Of a stretch of DNA of 64,000 nucleotides, positions 22,801 to 33,359 are shown one piece after another; the stretch's first letter is position 1, and each line of letters starts with the position of its first letter. The notes below the pieces were generated by a model. The model saw nothing but the letters and a program-made list of their open reading frames with translations, did no database searches and had not been told where the DNA came from. The stretch is taken from NCBI RefSeq assembly GCF_021917145.1, contig NC_061074.1, positions 10,132,860-10,196,859 on the forward strand, given 5' to 3'. This stretch comes from Hypomesus transpacificus. Taxonomy: Eukaryota > Chordata > Actinopteri > Osmeriformes > Osmeridae. The position numbers and the translations under genes are program-made.

Positions 22801-25800
22801 TCCCCTCTCAGGGAGTAAGGGTGTTATGGGAAGACAGGGTGAGCCAGGATATGCCGGGGTTGGTGGACCCTCAGGTGTGGAGGCTGGACCTCGCGGGCCA
22901 TCTGGCTCTTGTGGGCAGCAAGGTGACACTGGCCTACCAGGTTTTACGGGCCAGAGGGGCATCACAGGCTTCCCTGGAGAACCCGGAGACCAGGTAGATG
23001 CTCACAGTTAACTGTGGTTAACACATTCCTTTCCTGTTTGAGTTCGTTTAGCTGGAGGGTTCGCCTTGTGCAACTTGTGCAACTATGTTTCTGCCCAAAG
23101 GGTGACCCTGGGTTAACAGGTCCATCTGGCACGCCTGGCTTCCCAGGATACACTGGCATCAAAGGTATGAGCATTCTTACAACACTGGGAATACTGTTTA
23201 TGTACCAACAATGAATCATCAGCCAAGATTTGGGTGCTTAGCTGAGGGTCACACAGAGTACACTCCTTTACAGGTGACAGAGGGGACTCCATTGGTGCTC
23301 CACCTGGTGCACCTGGTGACAGGGGACCCCGTGGGGAAGACGGGATACCTGGTAATGTAGAAGTAGGAGAAGCACATGACAAATAGACAGCAACAAGGAA
23401 GTTTTATCTCTATGGGATCTATAACTGTCCCCTCTCATAGCTCCATCTGGTGAGAAAGGTGATCAAGGAGAACCAGGATTCTCAGGCGCACCAGGGCCTA
23501 AAGGGTTGCCTGGCCCTCCAGGATCCATTGGGCCACCTGGTCCTCCAGGTAAGAACATGCATCGGGCCACCTGGTCTTCCAGGTAAGAACATGCATTGGA
23601 AAGCCTGGTAGACAGACAGACAGACACACGGTGGCCCGTGGAGCAGCAATAGTGTCCTCATTCCTTTCTCACTGGCAGGTGTCTTCGGACCACCAGGACT
23701 TGGTGGGAGTCCGGGAGTCGAGGGCCCCCAAGGAAATCCGGGAGTGCCCGGTCCCAAGGGAGAGCAGGGGCCCCAGGGACTCAAAGGTTTGTTTGAGTAG
23801 AGTTGAGCTGAGGTTTAATATCACATCATTTATATTCACATAATCATTTTTTTTCTTCATATTTAAAAAACATTTTACATACAAAAGTTCAAAGTTTACT
23901 CATTTAAAACTACAATCAAATTAACTGATACAATAGTACACAAAAACTTTTTTTATTAATTGTTGGTATTTACTTTTTATTACAAGCCCAAACTGAAACA
24001 TATGCCATACTGTCAAATCAGAAAATGCATAAAGCAAAATCAACTCAGGTAAAAGCATCAAAGCAATGGATGCCAACAGACTGAATAATCTCAGATAGAA
24101 AAATGGGTCTGTCAAGCCAACTGATAAAGAGTCTCAAAGAGTCTCATTCACAAATCTCTGCAAATGAAGCTGTACAGTCAACAGGAAGTTGCACTTCTAC
24201 CGTAAAACTCAACCGTAAATACCCATTCAATGAGCTTGACATTGTCCTGACTGGACCGTTGTTGTGTTTGCCACCAGGTCCTCCAGGGCCACTGGGCCTG
24301 CATGGGCTGGATGGGCTGAAGGGTGTGAAGGGAGATGTTGGAACAAGAGGTAAGGAGGAGCACAGAAATCTGTACTTTCTACTTCTTACATTTTCAAGCC
24401 AGGCACATTACTTTTTTTGTCTTGTCTGTGTGACAAATCATTTTTGGGGGGGGCAAAAACATTTTTTTTTTAAAGTTTACTGAAAGAAAATTTGGGAAAC
24501 GTTTCTAAAAATATTTTTGAGAAAGTTTCCCAAAAATAATTTTTTGAAACTATTTTTGACGTCTATTGAGTGAAGGATGTGTGTGTACTTCTGCCATCTC
24601 TGAGTAGGAGTCAGCATTTGTGTGTTCTGAAGAAGACATAATTGTATTAAAACTTACTGACTGATTGAATTACACACACACGTTTCAGGACCTGGTGTGC
24701 CAGGACCTCCAGGGTACGTGGGGCCAAAAGGAGACAAGGGATCCAGAGGCTGTCAAGGCCCCCAAGGGCCAATCCAGTCTGGGCCACTGGGTCCAAAGGG
24801 CCAATCAGGATTCACAGGTACAGATATCAAACATATTGGCAACCTAGAGGTGTGTGTCGGTAAAGTGGACTTCTGTGACATGGTGTGACAACCGAATCTC
24901 CCCTTGCAGGAAGTCCAGGACCTATGGGTGCCACAGGCCAGCCAGGTGTTGACTGTACCAACCCCATTCCAGGGTACTGTGGAGAGACAGGCTTCCCTGG
25001 GCGAGATGGAAACTCTGGTCAGAACTCCCCCCCACCCCACCCCACCCACCCAGCCACCCCACCCACCCCCGATAAACAAACATCCCATACCGTTTTCTTG
25101 TCATGCAATGTTATTGTTATTTTAATTCAGGCCCACCTGGTGACATTGGGCTTCCTGGTCTTGCTCTGCCAATGACTGGAGACGAGGGGGATAATGGTGC
25201 CCCTGGGTTTCCTGGACTAAAGGGGGAGAAGGGGTCTCTAGGAGTCTATGGGCTACCTGGCATTGCAGGATTACCTGGCTTCAAAGGTAACCCTTACTCT
25301 GAAGCCAACTGGTATTATGTTTGTAATTACTCATCTATTAGTTTAACCATTGCTGTCAAATATATTGATGTTGACATATACTGTATCATGTCTAAACATG
25401 TGTGTGGCATTTGCATTAGGTGAGCTTGGTAGTCCTGGGTTAATGGGGATTCCAGGGAGAGGAGGACCCTCTGGAACTTGTGGCCCACCTGGATGTAAGG
25501 GGGCCCAGGGCCAGAAGGGAGACCCAGGTGAGCCAATGGTGGTTATTTTGAACAATGGACACAACTGTGAACTAACGAAACACTACTACCCCCCTCCACT
25601 CTGTCTGACTGATAATTCTCTATCCACAGGACCAAAAGGAGAAGTAGGGGCAGTGATCATTTTGGATAGCCTTGCCCCTCCCGGGCCCCCAGGAGCCCCA
25701 GGTTTACCAGGCCAAACAGGCTTTCCTGGAGCCCCAGGAGTAAATGGTAGAGACGGACCTAAAGGTAAGGTCTAAAAAAACAGAATCAACATAATCTCTA

Positions 25801-27009
25801 TTAAAAGACTGCATGCACCGATTTGCATAATACTCTTGCAGGGAGGAATGGACCTTTGGGGTCCCCGGGTTTTCCTGGGCCGGATGGTCCACCAGGTCCA
25901 GGTGGAACCCCTGGAGACAGAGGAGGTCAGGGAGATAGGGGGGTCTTGGGTCTACAGGGTGAGTCACAGGAGCCTCTGCATTTCACAAATGATCACAGCA
26001 TCATATAACCATGCTTTTGTTCCTGACACATGCATTGTGACTGGCCTCGAGTCTTAAGTCTCTCAGTCAATGTTTCATCACAGGGGAACAAGGCCCCACT
26101 GGAGACCCTGGAAGCCCAGGACCAAGCACTGTCTTCAACGCTGGCTTCCTTTTAGTGATGCACAGCCAATCAGAGAGTCTCCCTTCGTGTCCTGCTGACA
26201 TGGCAGAGCTGTGGACGGGTTACAGCCTCCTCTACCTGGAGGGCCAGGAAAAAGCTCACACACAGGACCTTGGTATGTGGCCCTACAGCACTACTCACTC
26301 ACTCTTCAGTGTATCTAACCAGTAACCATACGAGGTGGAGTCATCAGGTGTTTCCTGTGTACCCCTCACCAGGCCAGGCAGGCTCTTGCATGCGCCTCTT
26401 CAGCACCATGCCCTTCTCCTACTGCAACATGGGCACCTGTGACTATGCCAGCCGCAACGACAAGTCCTACTGGCTTTCCACTACGGCAGCTGTGCCCATG
26501 ATGCCTGTGGCTGGCGAAGCGATAAAGGAGCACATCAGCCGCTGTGTGGTGTGTGAAGTGACCTCCCCGGCCGTAGCTATACACAGTCAGGACACCAGCA
26601 CGCCTCAGTGCCCCCCTAAATGGAGGAGTTTGTGGATGGGGTACTCTTTCCTTATGGTAAGTACAATGTATTTTTGGCCTTAACATGTCTACCTGACGCC
26701 TTATGTGTGTGGAAGTGCCTGTTTATAACGCATATGCAATGAACCCTGCAGCACACAGGTGCTGGTGATGAGGGGGGCGGGCAGTCTCTGACATCATCAG
26801 GAAGCTGCCTTCGAGACTTTCGTGCCCAGCCTTTTGTGGAATGCCAGGGACCGCGTGGCACGTGCCACTACTTTGCCAACGTCTACAGTTTCTGGCTGAC
26901 GCGTGTTGACAGGAGCAGACAGTTCAGCTCCTCCTCACAGGCCATGCTCAAGGATGAGAGTCAGCAGCGCCTGAATGTGGGGCGTTGCAACGTCTGCATG
27001 AAGGAGTAG
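7882..27009 (+). CDS. col4a4: Collagen type IV alpha-4 chain, 5' end missing
   Basis: This is the alpha-4 chain of basement-membrane collagen IV. In the family it trimerises with alpha-3 and alpha-5 through NC1, forming the network of kidney glomerulus and other specialised basement membranes. I traced 43 exons with AG/GT borders and consistent phase, giving 4,842 nt (1,613 codons plus stop). Nearly all is Gly-X-Y with natural interruptions, followed by a complete NC1 domain. Interruptions such as the VVQFIQYPG and [12 protein letters not shown] segments match places where mammalian alpha-4 is interrupted. The NC1 is closest to alpha-4 in my judgement, and irs1 follows in the same orientation as next to human COL4A4. 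Human COL4A4 has about 1,690 residues, so only signal peptide and 7S exons are missing. Intron 13804-19616 hosts an antisense zinc-finger gene. Confidence 0.93.
8496..9334. mobile_element. Non-autonomous hAT-type transposon with 8-bp TSD
   Basis: The element begins CAGGGGTGTCAAACATACGG and ends with the inverted counterpart GAGTTTGACACCCCTG. It is flanked on both sides by the identical 8-mer GTTTAGAC (8488-8495 and 9335-9342). Ends and 8-bp duplication are diagnostic of the hAT superfamily (Charlie-like ends). No transposase ORF is present over 839 bp. It sits only 17 bp inside the intron after col4a4 exon 8434-8478. A tRNA-like stretch lies within it on the minus strand. Confidence 0.88.
9054..9137 (-). 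other. tRNA-related sequence inside the hAT element
   Basis: The minus strand contains an A-box-like TGGTGTAGTTGG and a B-box-like AAGTTCGCGCCCC at roughly tRNA spacing. The acceptor stem does not pair convincingly, so this is more likely a tRNA pseudogene or SINE head than a functional tRNA. Confidence 0.3.
9644..9811. repeat. 20-bp minisatellite in col4a4 intron
   Basis: About eight tandem copies of a 20-bp unit (AAGGCTAACATGAATGTCCA) alternate between variants with CCAC/CCAT and CCGCT joins. The array starts 28 bp after the donor of exon 9500-9616. The 90-codon minus-strand ORF across it (repeating LALWTFM) is an artefact of the repeat. Confidence 0.9.
9954..10148 (-). mobile_element. tRNA-derived SINE copy
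   Basis: Full-length minus-strand copy of the same SINE family as 6021-6215. The tail (ACATTTACATTTAG) is at the left and the tRNA-like head at the right. Short GAAGTA direct repeats flank it, consistent with target-primed insertion. Confidence 0.8.
11255..11400 (-). mobile_element. Internally deleted SINE copy
   Basis: Same family, with about 50 bp missing between TTTAGCAGAC and ATTCCCCCGAGG. It lies in the intron between col4a4 exons 11023-11064 and 11478-11558. Confidence 0.8.
13026..13034 (+). CDS. col4a4: Candidate 9-nt micro-exon of col4a4
   Basis: GCTGTAGAG is bounded by tacag on the left and gtgagc on the right. Inserted between exons ending 12697 (phase 1) and starting 13310, it completes the split Gly codon and adds Cys-Arg plus the first base of the next Gly codon. 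It thus contributes exactly one Gly-X-Y triplet in frame. Known precedent: human COL4A5 has two 9-bp alternative exons (41A and 41B). Exon skipping would also keep the frame, so it may be alternative or fortuitous. Confidence 0.4.
13920..14114 (-). mobile_element. tRNA-derived SINE copy
   Basis: Full-length minus-strand copy of the family at 6021-6215, at the start of the large col4a4 intron. Confidence 0.8.
14328..14388. repeat. Interstitial telomeric repeat, head-to-head
   Basis: Two GGGTTA units (14328-14339) plus a G at 14340 are followed immediately by eight perfect CCCTAA units (14341-14388). The surrounding 14210-14580 is rich in GGGCCC-type motifs (GGGCCGGCCC at 14213, GGGGCCCCC near 14418), suggesting that the repeat sits in an old mobile element. 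Confidence 0.95.
14690..15260. repeat. Repeat accompanying zinc-finger units, copy 1
   Basis: This stretch contains a block starting CAGGCATGGCATAAAACTAC and a later block around GCAGATTATGGCCGGTGCAG. It is homologous to 29985-30530, partly to 33253-33350, and to 41395-41680. Each copy lies 3' of a zinc-finger gene, so it is either part of the duplicated unit or an element inserted before amplification. Confidence 0.65.
15837..17195 (-). CDS. C2H2 zinc-finger protein, 16 fingers, inside a col4a4 intron
   Basis: A 452-codon intronless coding region antisense to col4a4. It consists of 16 tandem C2H2 fingers joined by [12 protein letters not shown] linkers. The last finger ([17 protein letters not shown]) lacks the usual Phe. 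There is no KRAB, SCAN or BTB domain in this exon. The start METHHC is supported by an in-frame TGA two codons upstream and by the same start in three paralogues. Finger 7 lacks one residue between the Cys pair and first His and may not fold normally. Fingers 8-9 and 10-11 are a duplicated two-finger module. The protein probably binds DNA in the nucleus; its target is unknown. 5' exons are predicted at about 18215-18250, 17988-18013 and from 17472 downward. Confidence 0.88.
   Translation of the reverse strand: METHHCDTCGKSLSSSSNLKKHMRIHTGKKPYSCDHCGKTFSQASSFRAHSRIHTGEKPYSCDLCDKTFSRANNFTAHRRIHTGEKPYSCNLCGKTFSRDSSLTVHRRIHTGEKPYSCDLCDKTFIRLGELTVHRRIHTGEKPYSCDLCGKTFRCGSHFRSHSRIHTGEKPYSCDLCGKTFSLTALTVHSRIHTGEKPYSCDLCGKTFSHASSVTVHRRIHTGEKPYSCDLCGKTFSRADHFRVHHRIHTGKKPYSCDLCGKTFSHASSVTVHRRIHTGEKPYSCDLCGRTFSRADRFRVHHMIHTGNKPYSCDLCDKTFSCASSVTDHSRIHTGEKPYSCDLCGKTFSQASNLRTHSRIHTGEKPYSCDLCGKTFSHASSLRNHSRIHTAEKPYSCDLCGKTFGQAGHFTVHLRSHTGEKPYSCDLCDYSGKSKVHLKSHLCVHSRKTPKQ
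17196..18250 (-). promoter_or_regulatory. 5' exons and leader of zinc-finger gene 1
   Basis: On the minus strand, exon 1 ends at 18215 (AGCTATGAAG|gtaagt). Exon 2 is 18013-17988 (26 nt, ttatttag before, gtacgt after). Exon 3 begins at 17472 after tttcttccag. All three borders have counterparts in the other zinc-finger units. Joining exons 1 and 3 opens an upstream reading frame that runs through a CT-rich tandem repeat (17290-17412, read [11 protein letters not shown]) and stops at 17176, past the real ATG. Including exon 2 closes it after seven codons. Confidence 0.5.
18350..19330. repeat. Duplicated upstream region of the zinc-finger unit
   Basis: Sequence from CACGTAACCGTGGATACAAACC (18339) onward matches 40916-41280. 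A second copy of the same start at about 19250 matches 46216 onward, so the segment is internally duplicated before the next collagen exon. The second copy is interrupted by an insertion at 18860-19240. Confidence 0.6.
18860..19240. mobile_element. Candidate small DNA transposon
   Basis: It starts TAGCCTGG and ends CAGGCTAG, a short inverted pair. Comparison with the uninterrupted paralogous sites at 40887 and 46202 shows extra DNA exactly here. The flanks TTCTAGAG and CTCCAGAG are imperfect direct repeats that may be a decayed 8-bp target-site duplication. Confidence 0.45.
19617..25958 (+). CDS. col4a4: col4a4 exons, central and C-terminal collagenous part
   Basis: Exons: 19617-19706, 20023-20183, 20280-20352, 20436-20542, 20648-20831, 20956-21024, 21120-21227, 21328-21546, 21715-21876, 21986-22153, 22363-22506, 22592-22699, 22812-22993, 23101-23164, 23274-23351, 23441-23548, 23679-23786, 24278-24349, 24689-24817, 24910-25017, 25131-25286, 25420-25527, 25630-25764 and 25842-25958. 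Most introns split a Gly codon after base 1; exons ending at 20183, 20542 and 22993 end in phase 0. Two RGD motifs occur (in 20023-20183 and 23274-23351). Cysteines interrupt the helix in several exons (e.g. DCDCG at 20034). Exon 23441 begins so that the split codon reads Ala rather than Gly. A 34-bp tandem duplication spans its donor. Confidence 0.92.
23531..23598. repeat. 34-bp tandem duplication across a col4a4 splice donor
   Basis: The junction GGCCACCTGGTCCTCCAG|gtaagaacatgcat is repeated once with one substitution, creating a second identical donor (gtaaga) at 23583, 34 nt after the first at 23549. Use of the second would shift the frame. Confidence 0.85.
24491..24534. repeat. Short hairpin-forming inverted repeat
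   Basis: TTTGGGAAACGTTTCT and its near-inverse AGAAAGTTTCCCAAA are separated by an AT-rich loop in a col4a4 intron. It may be a palindromic MITE core; no further evidence. Confidence 0.6.
26084..27009 (+). CDS. col4a4: col4a4 NC1-domain exons and stop
   Basis: Exons 26084-26272, 26373-26656 and 26752-27009 (stop TAG 27007-27009) encode the last Gly-X-Y repeats and the whole NC1 domain, from [11 protein letters not shown] to VCMKE. Two homologous half-domains each carry six cysteines (12 in total), as required for the conserved disulfides. NC1 selects partner chains during trimer assembly and links trimers head to head. Wording such as [17 protein letters not shown] and [12 protein letters not shown] is alpha-4-like in my judgement. 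The reading frame is intact. Confidence 0.95.
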
Positions 27010-29984
27010 TCCAGTCCTTCTTGGTCGGGTGCCTTTAAGGTCTGGCTCCAGCAAACATCCTAACAAGAACTGCACTGAAAATGCACTGCGATTGGTACAA
27101 GAGGCAATTTCACACCCTACTGGTCACAGAGGCTGTGACCGTGCTTGCTGGTTACCTGCAAGTCTGTGAACATTTACTATTATATTTGTTTTATCCAAAG
27201 CTCATTCAGCAAACATACTTGATTATTATCCTTTATATTATCCTGTGCTGATTCATTTACAAGGATACAGTAGTATTAGATTTAGCAACTGCAGTATTTT
27301 GTTTTGTAAATTGGCTACAAGCTAATAATCATGTATTATGTACCCAGGATTGAATATTTATGTCAGATTAGCAAAATGGAAAGGTTTTAAAACAAGTGGC
27401 CAATCATAATATGTCAAAAGTTGATTAGATTACAAACTTTAGCAGATTTAAAAATACACAAAAATGACAAAGATAACAAACAATATTACACAGTGCGGGG
27501 AGAGGCAGAATACCCATACATAATGCAAAATAAATCACAATAGTACAGAGTACACAAAATTTATGGACAGAAAGAAATTATATGACTACATGAAAGTGAT
27601 GACAAACTAACAGCAACAACATATATATAATTACAAAATTACTCTGTGTGTTATGTGCAAGAGTGTTTGTTTGTGTGTGTGCGCAAGTGTGTGCTTGTAT
27701 TTGTGAGAGAAATACTGGTTGATACGCCTGTATGGACTCCTGAACTAGAGTAATGAAACATATCACTGAGTGAAACAAAACATGGATGCATGAACAATAC
27801 ATGGGGGAAATAATTTACATAACAGCAGTCAATTTTTTTTTCAAGAATCTTTTGTAACATTTTATATAGTTTTATTCCAGGTTGGAAATGCCATTCCAAA
27901 ATGTGGTACTCATAGATCTTATCGAAAATGTATTCAACTGTCTGTTGCCAAGGATGGTGCACATAACCACCTTTTGGTAGTAGGAAACACTTCACCAAGC
28001 AGTATATATCAGTACAGTTTAGTACGTAAAGGCTTTCAGTGCCTCATTGAAGAACTTGAAGTCAACTGAAGGGAAGACTTGAAGAATCCCAAAAAGTATA
28101 ACTGTTTAAAACAGAAGTGAACTGGTGCTATGTAGTTTATGACATCATTTATTACATGCAGTATGTACAACGTCTCATGTGGAATTGGTTTTGATCCTGA
28201 AAGTAAACAGTAGTACATGTGGCTGAAATGATGAAATGTTCAGTCTCTCTTGGTTTGATACCTCAGCAGCACAATTCAAAGACAGCTAAACTAAGAGTTC
28301 TCTGCTCTCATGTTAATTACACTGCTGTGTTGCTGAATCAGATCAGTTATACATTGTAATAGTGAATCATCAAATTATTTGATAATATTGCATCTGCAGA
28401 TGTTATATACAGCAGATTCTCAACTAACTATCGAAACGTATTAATTAGTCATCTAAAACTTTAACACTGAACAGTTGCTGTCTCTGCATAAAAATGGTTT
28501 CCTTTTTGAGCATCTACAGAAAATCTACAGGGGATTTTAGAAAGTTTATTCTAAATTATTCGACGTCACCTCACTCCCCTGCTTTGTCAGACGTGAACAT
28601 GTTGTAGCCACCAAATGCTCTTTTTAAATACTTTATTTTACTATCTTGATGTGTGTATAGTACTTAACTCAGTATCATTAATTCATAATTATGTAGAGAT
28701 GTATGTATTAGTTGCCATTCTGTTTTCATTTTAGATTGTAAAAGCTGTTAATGAGAGGGCTGTGGTCAGTAAGTCATTTAGCTTTCAGTCATCTCACTGA
28801 TTAACTAGGTTATTTTCAGTTGTTACCCATCTTTAAAAAAATCCTCCTTATTGTACTCCCCATTCTGTTCCATTCAGACCTTTGATACACAACATATGTA
28901 ATCATACACACACATAATTCAGTACACTTTGCAATATTCTACATAACATGGAGTGAGACTGAAATTTGAGTCTTTAAATATTTTCCTGTAGGTTTTGGCA
29001 TTATTTTCTGTTGTATGTAAATATGTTTGAACTGTCGAAAGTACAGGATTGCTTTATATTTTTACTGTAAATGTCAAGAGTATTTATTTAGGTAGGAATT
29101 ATTGTGGTGCTATTTTTTAAAATGGTGAACGATGTTATTTCACGACGAGAGAAATCAAGTATAATGTTAGGTGACTGACAATGTTTGAATTGACTTTAGG
29201 CTGCGGATGAGAAAAATGAAAACATTCACATAATTTGTGAAAGTCTATTAGAGATTACAGGTGTATTTTATAACCATAGTTGCCTGGGAAGGGGTTATCC
29301 AACTCTAATCCTCTTCCTTGGGCTGTTCCTCAGAGCAGCAGAGTAAAAGGCTGGACTAGAGCATTCTAGTGTCACTGGAATGTAGTTTGTACTTGGTGTA
29401 CCCACTCAGCTGATTTCTCATATCAGATCACATAAATACACCCTCCTCTTCACAAAGCAGAGTCCTGAGTGTATTTGATGTCACACGCAGCAGCTCTGAG
29501 TTTAGTTTGAGTTACGAATCAGAGTTCTTCACAGCTTATTTCCCTTTCCCCAAACTTAAGAGTTGTAACAAAAGTTCAGCTAATGCCCTTTTCTCATTTG
29601 AACTGACAAATATACACAGACTGATGCCCCCCAAGACACTCTGATCTCTGAACCATTGATGACAGTTCTGTCAGCACTCTTCAATCCTTATAGGATAACC
29701 CTTTCACTAACAAACATATTCCTAATCAAACAGTATTATTAAATACATTATACGTGGACTGTTTTATGGGTAAATAAATACATGTAATTCCCGAGATGAA
29801 TCGTCCTTGTGTGATTCTAGAAATACCCCGTTTGTTTTCACATATCCTACTGTGTTGTGACAGTCCCCAAATAATCATAGAAATATGCTGGTATGAATTA
29901 CGCCTACAATATGAATCTTGACCAGACTGTGAAATCTGCAGTAGAGCCTTCCAGAAATTGTATTTGTCACAGCCCCATTCACAC
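27010..29984. other. col4a4 3' UTR and AT-rich flank
   Basis: No coding region or recognisable repeat family is visible in these 3 kb. The first good polyadenylation signal after the stop is AATAAA at 27529-27534, so the 3' UTR may be about 550 nt. The sequence beyond is AT-rich and single-copy as far as I can see. Rhbdd1, which lies between COL4A4 and IRS1 in human, is not detectable here or up to 48600. Confidence 0.5.
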
Positions 29985-30530
29985 CGGGCATGGCATAAAA
30001 CTACCGTACGGAACATAAACCCCCAAATTGCGAACAATCTACGCAAATGTTGCTATCATTGATCAGTGATTTTATCTGCGAGAAGTGCTATACAAATAAA
30101 AAATTCAATCTTCCGCATCCTCATAATCAGTGTTGTATAGATGAGGTAGATTAGACCATCGTTTTCTGCCTTTATCATTCGGTTTTTAAACGACACAACT
30201 TCCGACATTACTTATAATTGTGAAATGTTTATTGTAGATTTGTTACCACTTGTTGGAACAAAGATTTCTTCTGATCACATAAAAGTACTGTTGAAATCTA
30301 CATGTCTCTTTCCTTGGAAAACCACTGCAGAACAATTCCAGTCATGCAACAAACCTGCCGTATCCTACGCCATGTAAACCCGAGTGGGGCAGATTATGGC
30401 CAGTGCAAATGCATTCTATTGAAACAAATGGACTACATTTTTTTTGAAAAACTCAGTCACAAATGATTTACCATTACCGTCTGTGATACAACATTTTTCT
30501 TGTGATGTCAATTTTAGGACATGCCTCCCA
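29985..30530. repeat. Repeat accompanying zinc-finger units, copy 2
   Basis: Homologous to 14690-15260, with the same block order (GGGCATGGCATAAAACTACC, then GCAGATTATGGCCAGTGCAA). It precedes (3' of) zinc-finger gene 2 just as copy 1 precedes gene 1. A shortened copy lies at 33253-33350 before gene 3. Confidence 0.65.
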
Positions 30531-30986
30531 CCCTGCACATGTTTAACAAGTCACAAACAAGGAATTTGCTTTGGTGGGCAGGTGCATACAGTATACATTT
30601 AAACATCATGAACAACATAAAAATGTAGAAGATGCATGCATTGCAAAATATAATAGAGCTATACAATGTAATATAACATACAATCAGTGCTCCCCTCCTC
30701 CGAAGACAGTTGGTGAAAGAGAGGTGCAGAATACAGGCTGTTATGTCCCTCGCCCTGTATGCATGTGTTCTGTCTTGTGTGTTTGTCTAGTGTTACGGCC
30801 TGTCCCCCTAGACAAGGTTTGTAACACAGGTTAAACAGTCTTGTATCAATAAAAGTTGGACAAAAAAATTGAATAAATCTTGGGAGGAGCAGTTTAACAG
30901 CAGTTGTAGACCGGAAGTTCTTTCAAATGTGGGTCGTACAGAAGTTCTCTCAGGTGGTGACTGCTGGGACAGCTTGGCCCCAGACA

Positions 30987-32090
30987 TCACTGCTTTTTTC
31001 TACTGTGGACACGCATGTGACTCTTCAGATGGACCTTTGTTTTACCTGAATAGTCACAGAGGTCACAGCTGTAGGGTTTCTCTCCAGTGTGGATCCTAAG
31101 GTGAACTGTGAAATGGCCAGCCTGGCTAAAGGTTTTACCACAGAGGTCACATCTGTAGGGCTTCTCTACAGTGTGGATTCTGCTGTGAATTGACAAACTG
31201 CTACCACTGCTAAAGGTTTTACCACAGAGGTCACATCTGTAGGGCTTCTCTCCAGTATGGATTCTGCGGTGAACAGTTAGACTGCTACCACGGCTAAAGG
31301 TTTTATCACAGAGGTCACAGCTGTAAGGCTTTTCTCCAGTGTGGACTCTGCGGTGAACTGTGAGACTGCTACCACTGCTAAAAGTTTTATCACAGAGGTC
31401 ACAGCTGTAGGGCTTCTCTCCAGTGTGGATCATGCGGTGAACAGTGAGATGGTTAGCTCTGCTAAAAGTTTTATCACAGAGGTCACAGCTGTAGGGCTTT
31501 GCTCCAGTGTGGATCCTGAGGTGATTTCTCAAAGAGCAAGTCTGGTTAAAGGTTTTACCACAGAGTTCGCAGCTGTAGGGCTTCTCTCCTGTGTGGATCC
31601 TAAGGTGATTTCTCAAAGTGGAGGCCTGGCTAAAGGTTTTATCACAGAGGTCACAGCTGTGAGGCTTCTCTCCAGTGTGGATTCTGTGGTGAACTCTGAG
31701 ACTGCTAGCACAGCTAAAGGTTTTATCACAGAGTTCACAGCTGTAGGGCTTTTCTCCAGTGTGGATTCTGCGGTGATCTGTAAAACTGCTAGCACGGCTA
31801 AAGGTTTTATCACAAAGGTCACAGCTGTAGGGCTTCTCTCCAGTGTGGATTCTGAGGTGATTTGTCAAAGTGGAAGCCTGGCTAAAGGTTTTACCACAGA
31901 GGTCACAGCTGTAAGGCTTCTCTCCAGTGTGGATCCTGCGGTGATCTGTTAAACTTCCATCACTGCTAAAAGTTTTACCACAGAGGTCACAGCTGTAGGG
32001 CTTCTCTCCTGTGTGGATCCTCATGTGCTTCTTGAGGTTTCTGGATGACGAAAGGCTCTTCCCACATGTATCACAGTGATGTGTTTCCAT
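30987..32090 (-). CDS. C2H2 zinc-finger protein, 13 fingers
   Basis: A 367-codon paralogue of the zinc-finger gene at 15837-17195, located 4 kb beyond the col4a4 stop. It has 13 C2H2 fingers with standard TGEKPYSC linkers and starts [13 protein letters not shown]. It ends with the same Phe-less finger ([17 protein letters not shown]) and a basic tail. An in-frame TGA sits two codons before the ATG. All fingers keep the CX2C...HX3H ligands. Fingers 9-11 share the helix core GSSL. There is no effector domain in the exon. A nuclear DNA-binding role is expected from the family; its target is unknown. In its 5' region the acceptor of the conserved small exon 2 has changed (ttatttgg instead of ttatttag, about 32844). 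Confidence 0.87.
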   Translation of the reverse strand: METHHCDTCGKSLSSSRNLKKHMRIHTGEKPYSCDLCGKTFSSDGSLTDHRRIHTGEKPYSCDLCGKTFSQASTLTNHLRIHTGEKPYSCDLCDKTFSRASSFTDHRRIHTGEKPYSCELCDKTFSCASSLRVHHRIHTGEKPHSCDLCDKTFSQASTLRNHLRIHTGEKPYSCELCGKTFNQTCSLRNHLRIHTGAKPYSCDLCDKTFSRANHLTVHRMIHTGEKPYSCDLCDKTFSSGSSLTVHRRVHTGEKPYSCDLCDKTFSRGSSLTVHRRIHTGEKPYRCDLCGKTFSSGSSLSIHSRIHTVEKPYRCDLCGKTFSQAGHFTVHLRIHTGEKPYSCDLCDYSGKTKVHLKSHMRVHSRKKQ

Positions 32091-33252
32091 ATCTCAGCTT
32101 CTCTGCCTGGTCTCTCTGGATCCAGTATCTCGTCTCTGGAAGCTTGTTTCTCTCTGGTTGATCCTCTCTGGTTACTGCTGTTTCTGGTTGAGTCGCTGTA
32201 GTCTCTGGTTGAGTCTCTGTAGTCTCTCTGGAGCCTTGAGGCGTCTCCTCTGTCTAGTCTCCGCCAAGTATGATTGGCCAATAGGGGATCTGGAAGAAAC
32301 AGTTCCAAGTGAATGAGAATTCAGCTTTCACATACAAAATAACTCCTTTGTCTGTCATACGGTCCACTTTGCATGTTGATCATTTGGTGAGAGGTGTATG
32401 TTTCCCAGGTTTATTTTTACTGGAGAAACACAACACTGTGATACAAACGTTATCTCTGGCATATACAACTCCTCATAGTAATTTGGTTTTCTTCAAATGA
32501 ATAATAGCCTATACGATTAATTACGACACAATAAGCATTACATGTACATTTACAATAAATTACTTTGGATTGGAATTGCAAAGTTTGAAATCCAATCATA
32601 TTAATATACGCTATTGGGTCTCAAACTGTATGTGTCTCGTTTTCTATTTTAAAAGGATAAGTTACAACAGAAAATAAATTACGGAATGTTTATGAGCAAT
32701 CAGTTTATAACAGCTCCACTGCAGCGATACAGAACACAGCACACTGTCTTTATGCTGCCCACGAGGGCGGTCAAACTAAACTTCACAAAACTGGAGTAGG
32801 CTACGTACCTTGAGACTCACAAGAGTGTCTGCATCCAAATAACAAAAATATTATTACATACACTTTTCACAACATACTAACATATCCCCATTAATAAAAG
32901 CAAACACTGAATCTAGCTAACAACACAATCGAAGTAAAGCTTCTAAATGAGTAAATGTAAAAACGTAAATGTAAAGCTAGCTAACGCTAGCCAGCACCGA
33001 AATGAGTTTAAAACCAAGCACAAAGTAGCAAATCCTGGAAACAACGTCAAAAGCACCGAATATAATATTAGCACCTACCTCCATAGCTGTTAGAACTGCA
33101 ACAGAGCTTTTAATCTTTAAATACTTAAGTCTCAAAATGTTAAAACGTAAGGAAACTTCAGTTTACTTATCTCCATGATAAACTACATTGATTAGTTGAC
33201 ACGTCTATTGACACGTAAACGTGAATACAAACCAATGACTGTAAAAAGTCAA
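32091..33252 (-). promoter_or_regulatory. 5' exons and leader of zinc-finger gene 2
   Basis: Homologous to 17196-18360. It has the CT-rich leader repeat (32100-32240), an exon-3 acceptor at cttccag (about 32292) and a small-exon donor gtacgt (about 32810). Exon 1 ends AGCTATGGAG|gtaggt (about 33078). The upstream frame joined from exon 1 to exon 3 stops early here. Confidence 0.45.
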
Positions 33253-33359
33253 TGTTGAAATGTTTATTGTAGAGATTTGTTACCACTTCCTTACTACAAA
33301 TATTGAACAAAGTTTTCTTCTGATCCCATAAAAGTAGGCTACTGTTGAAAGCTCGAGAT

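Noticed and set aside
7882..27009. Assignment to col4a3, col4a5 or col4a6
   Set aside because: Tandem orientation with irs1, alpha-4-type NC1 and alpha-4-type interruption positions argue against; COL4A5 and IRS4 are convergent in human.
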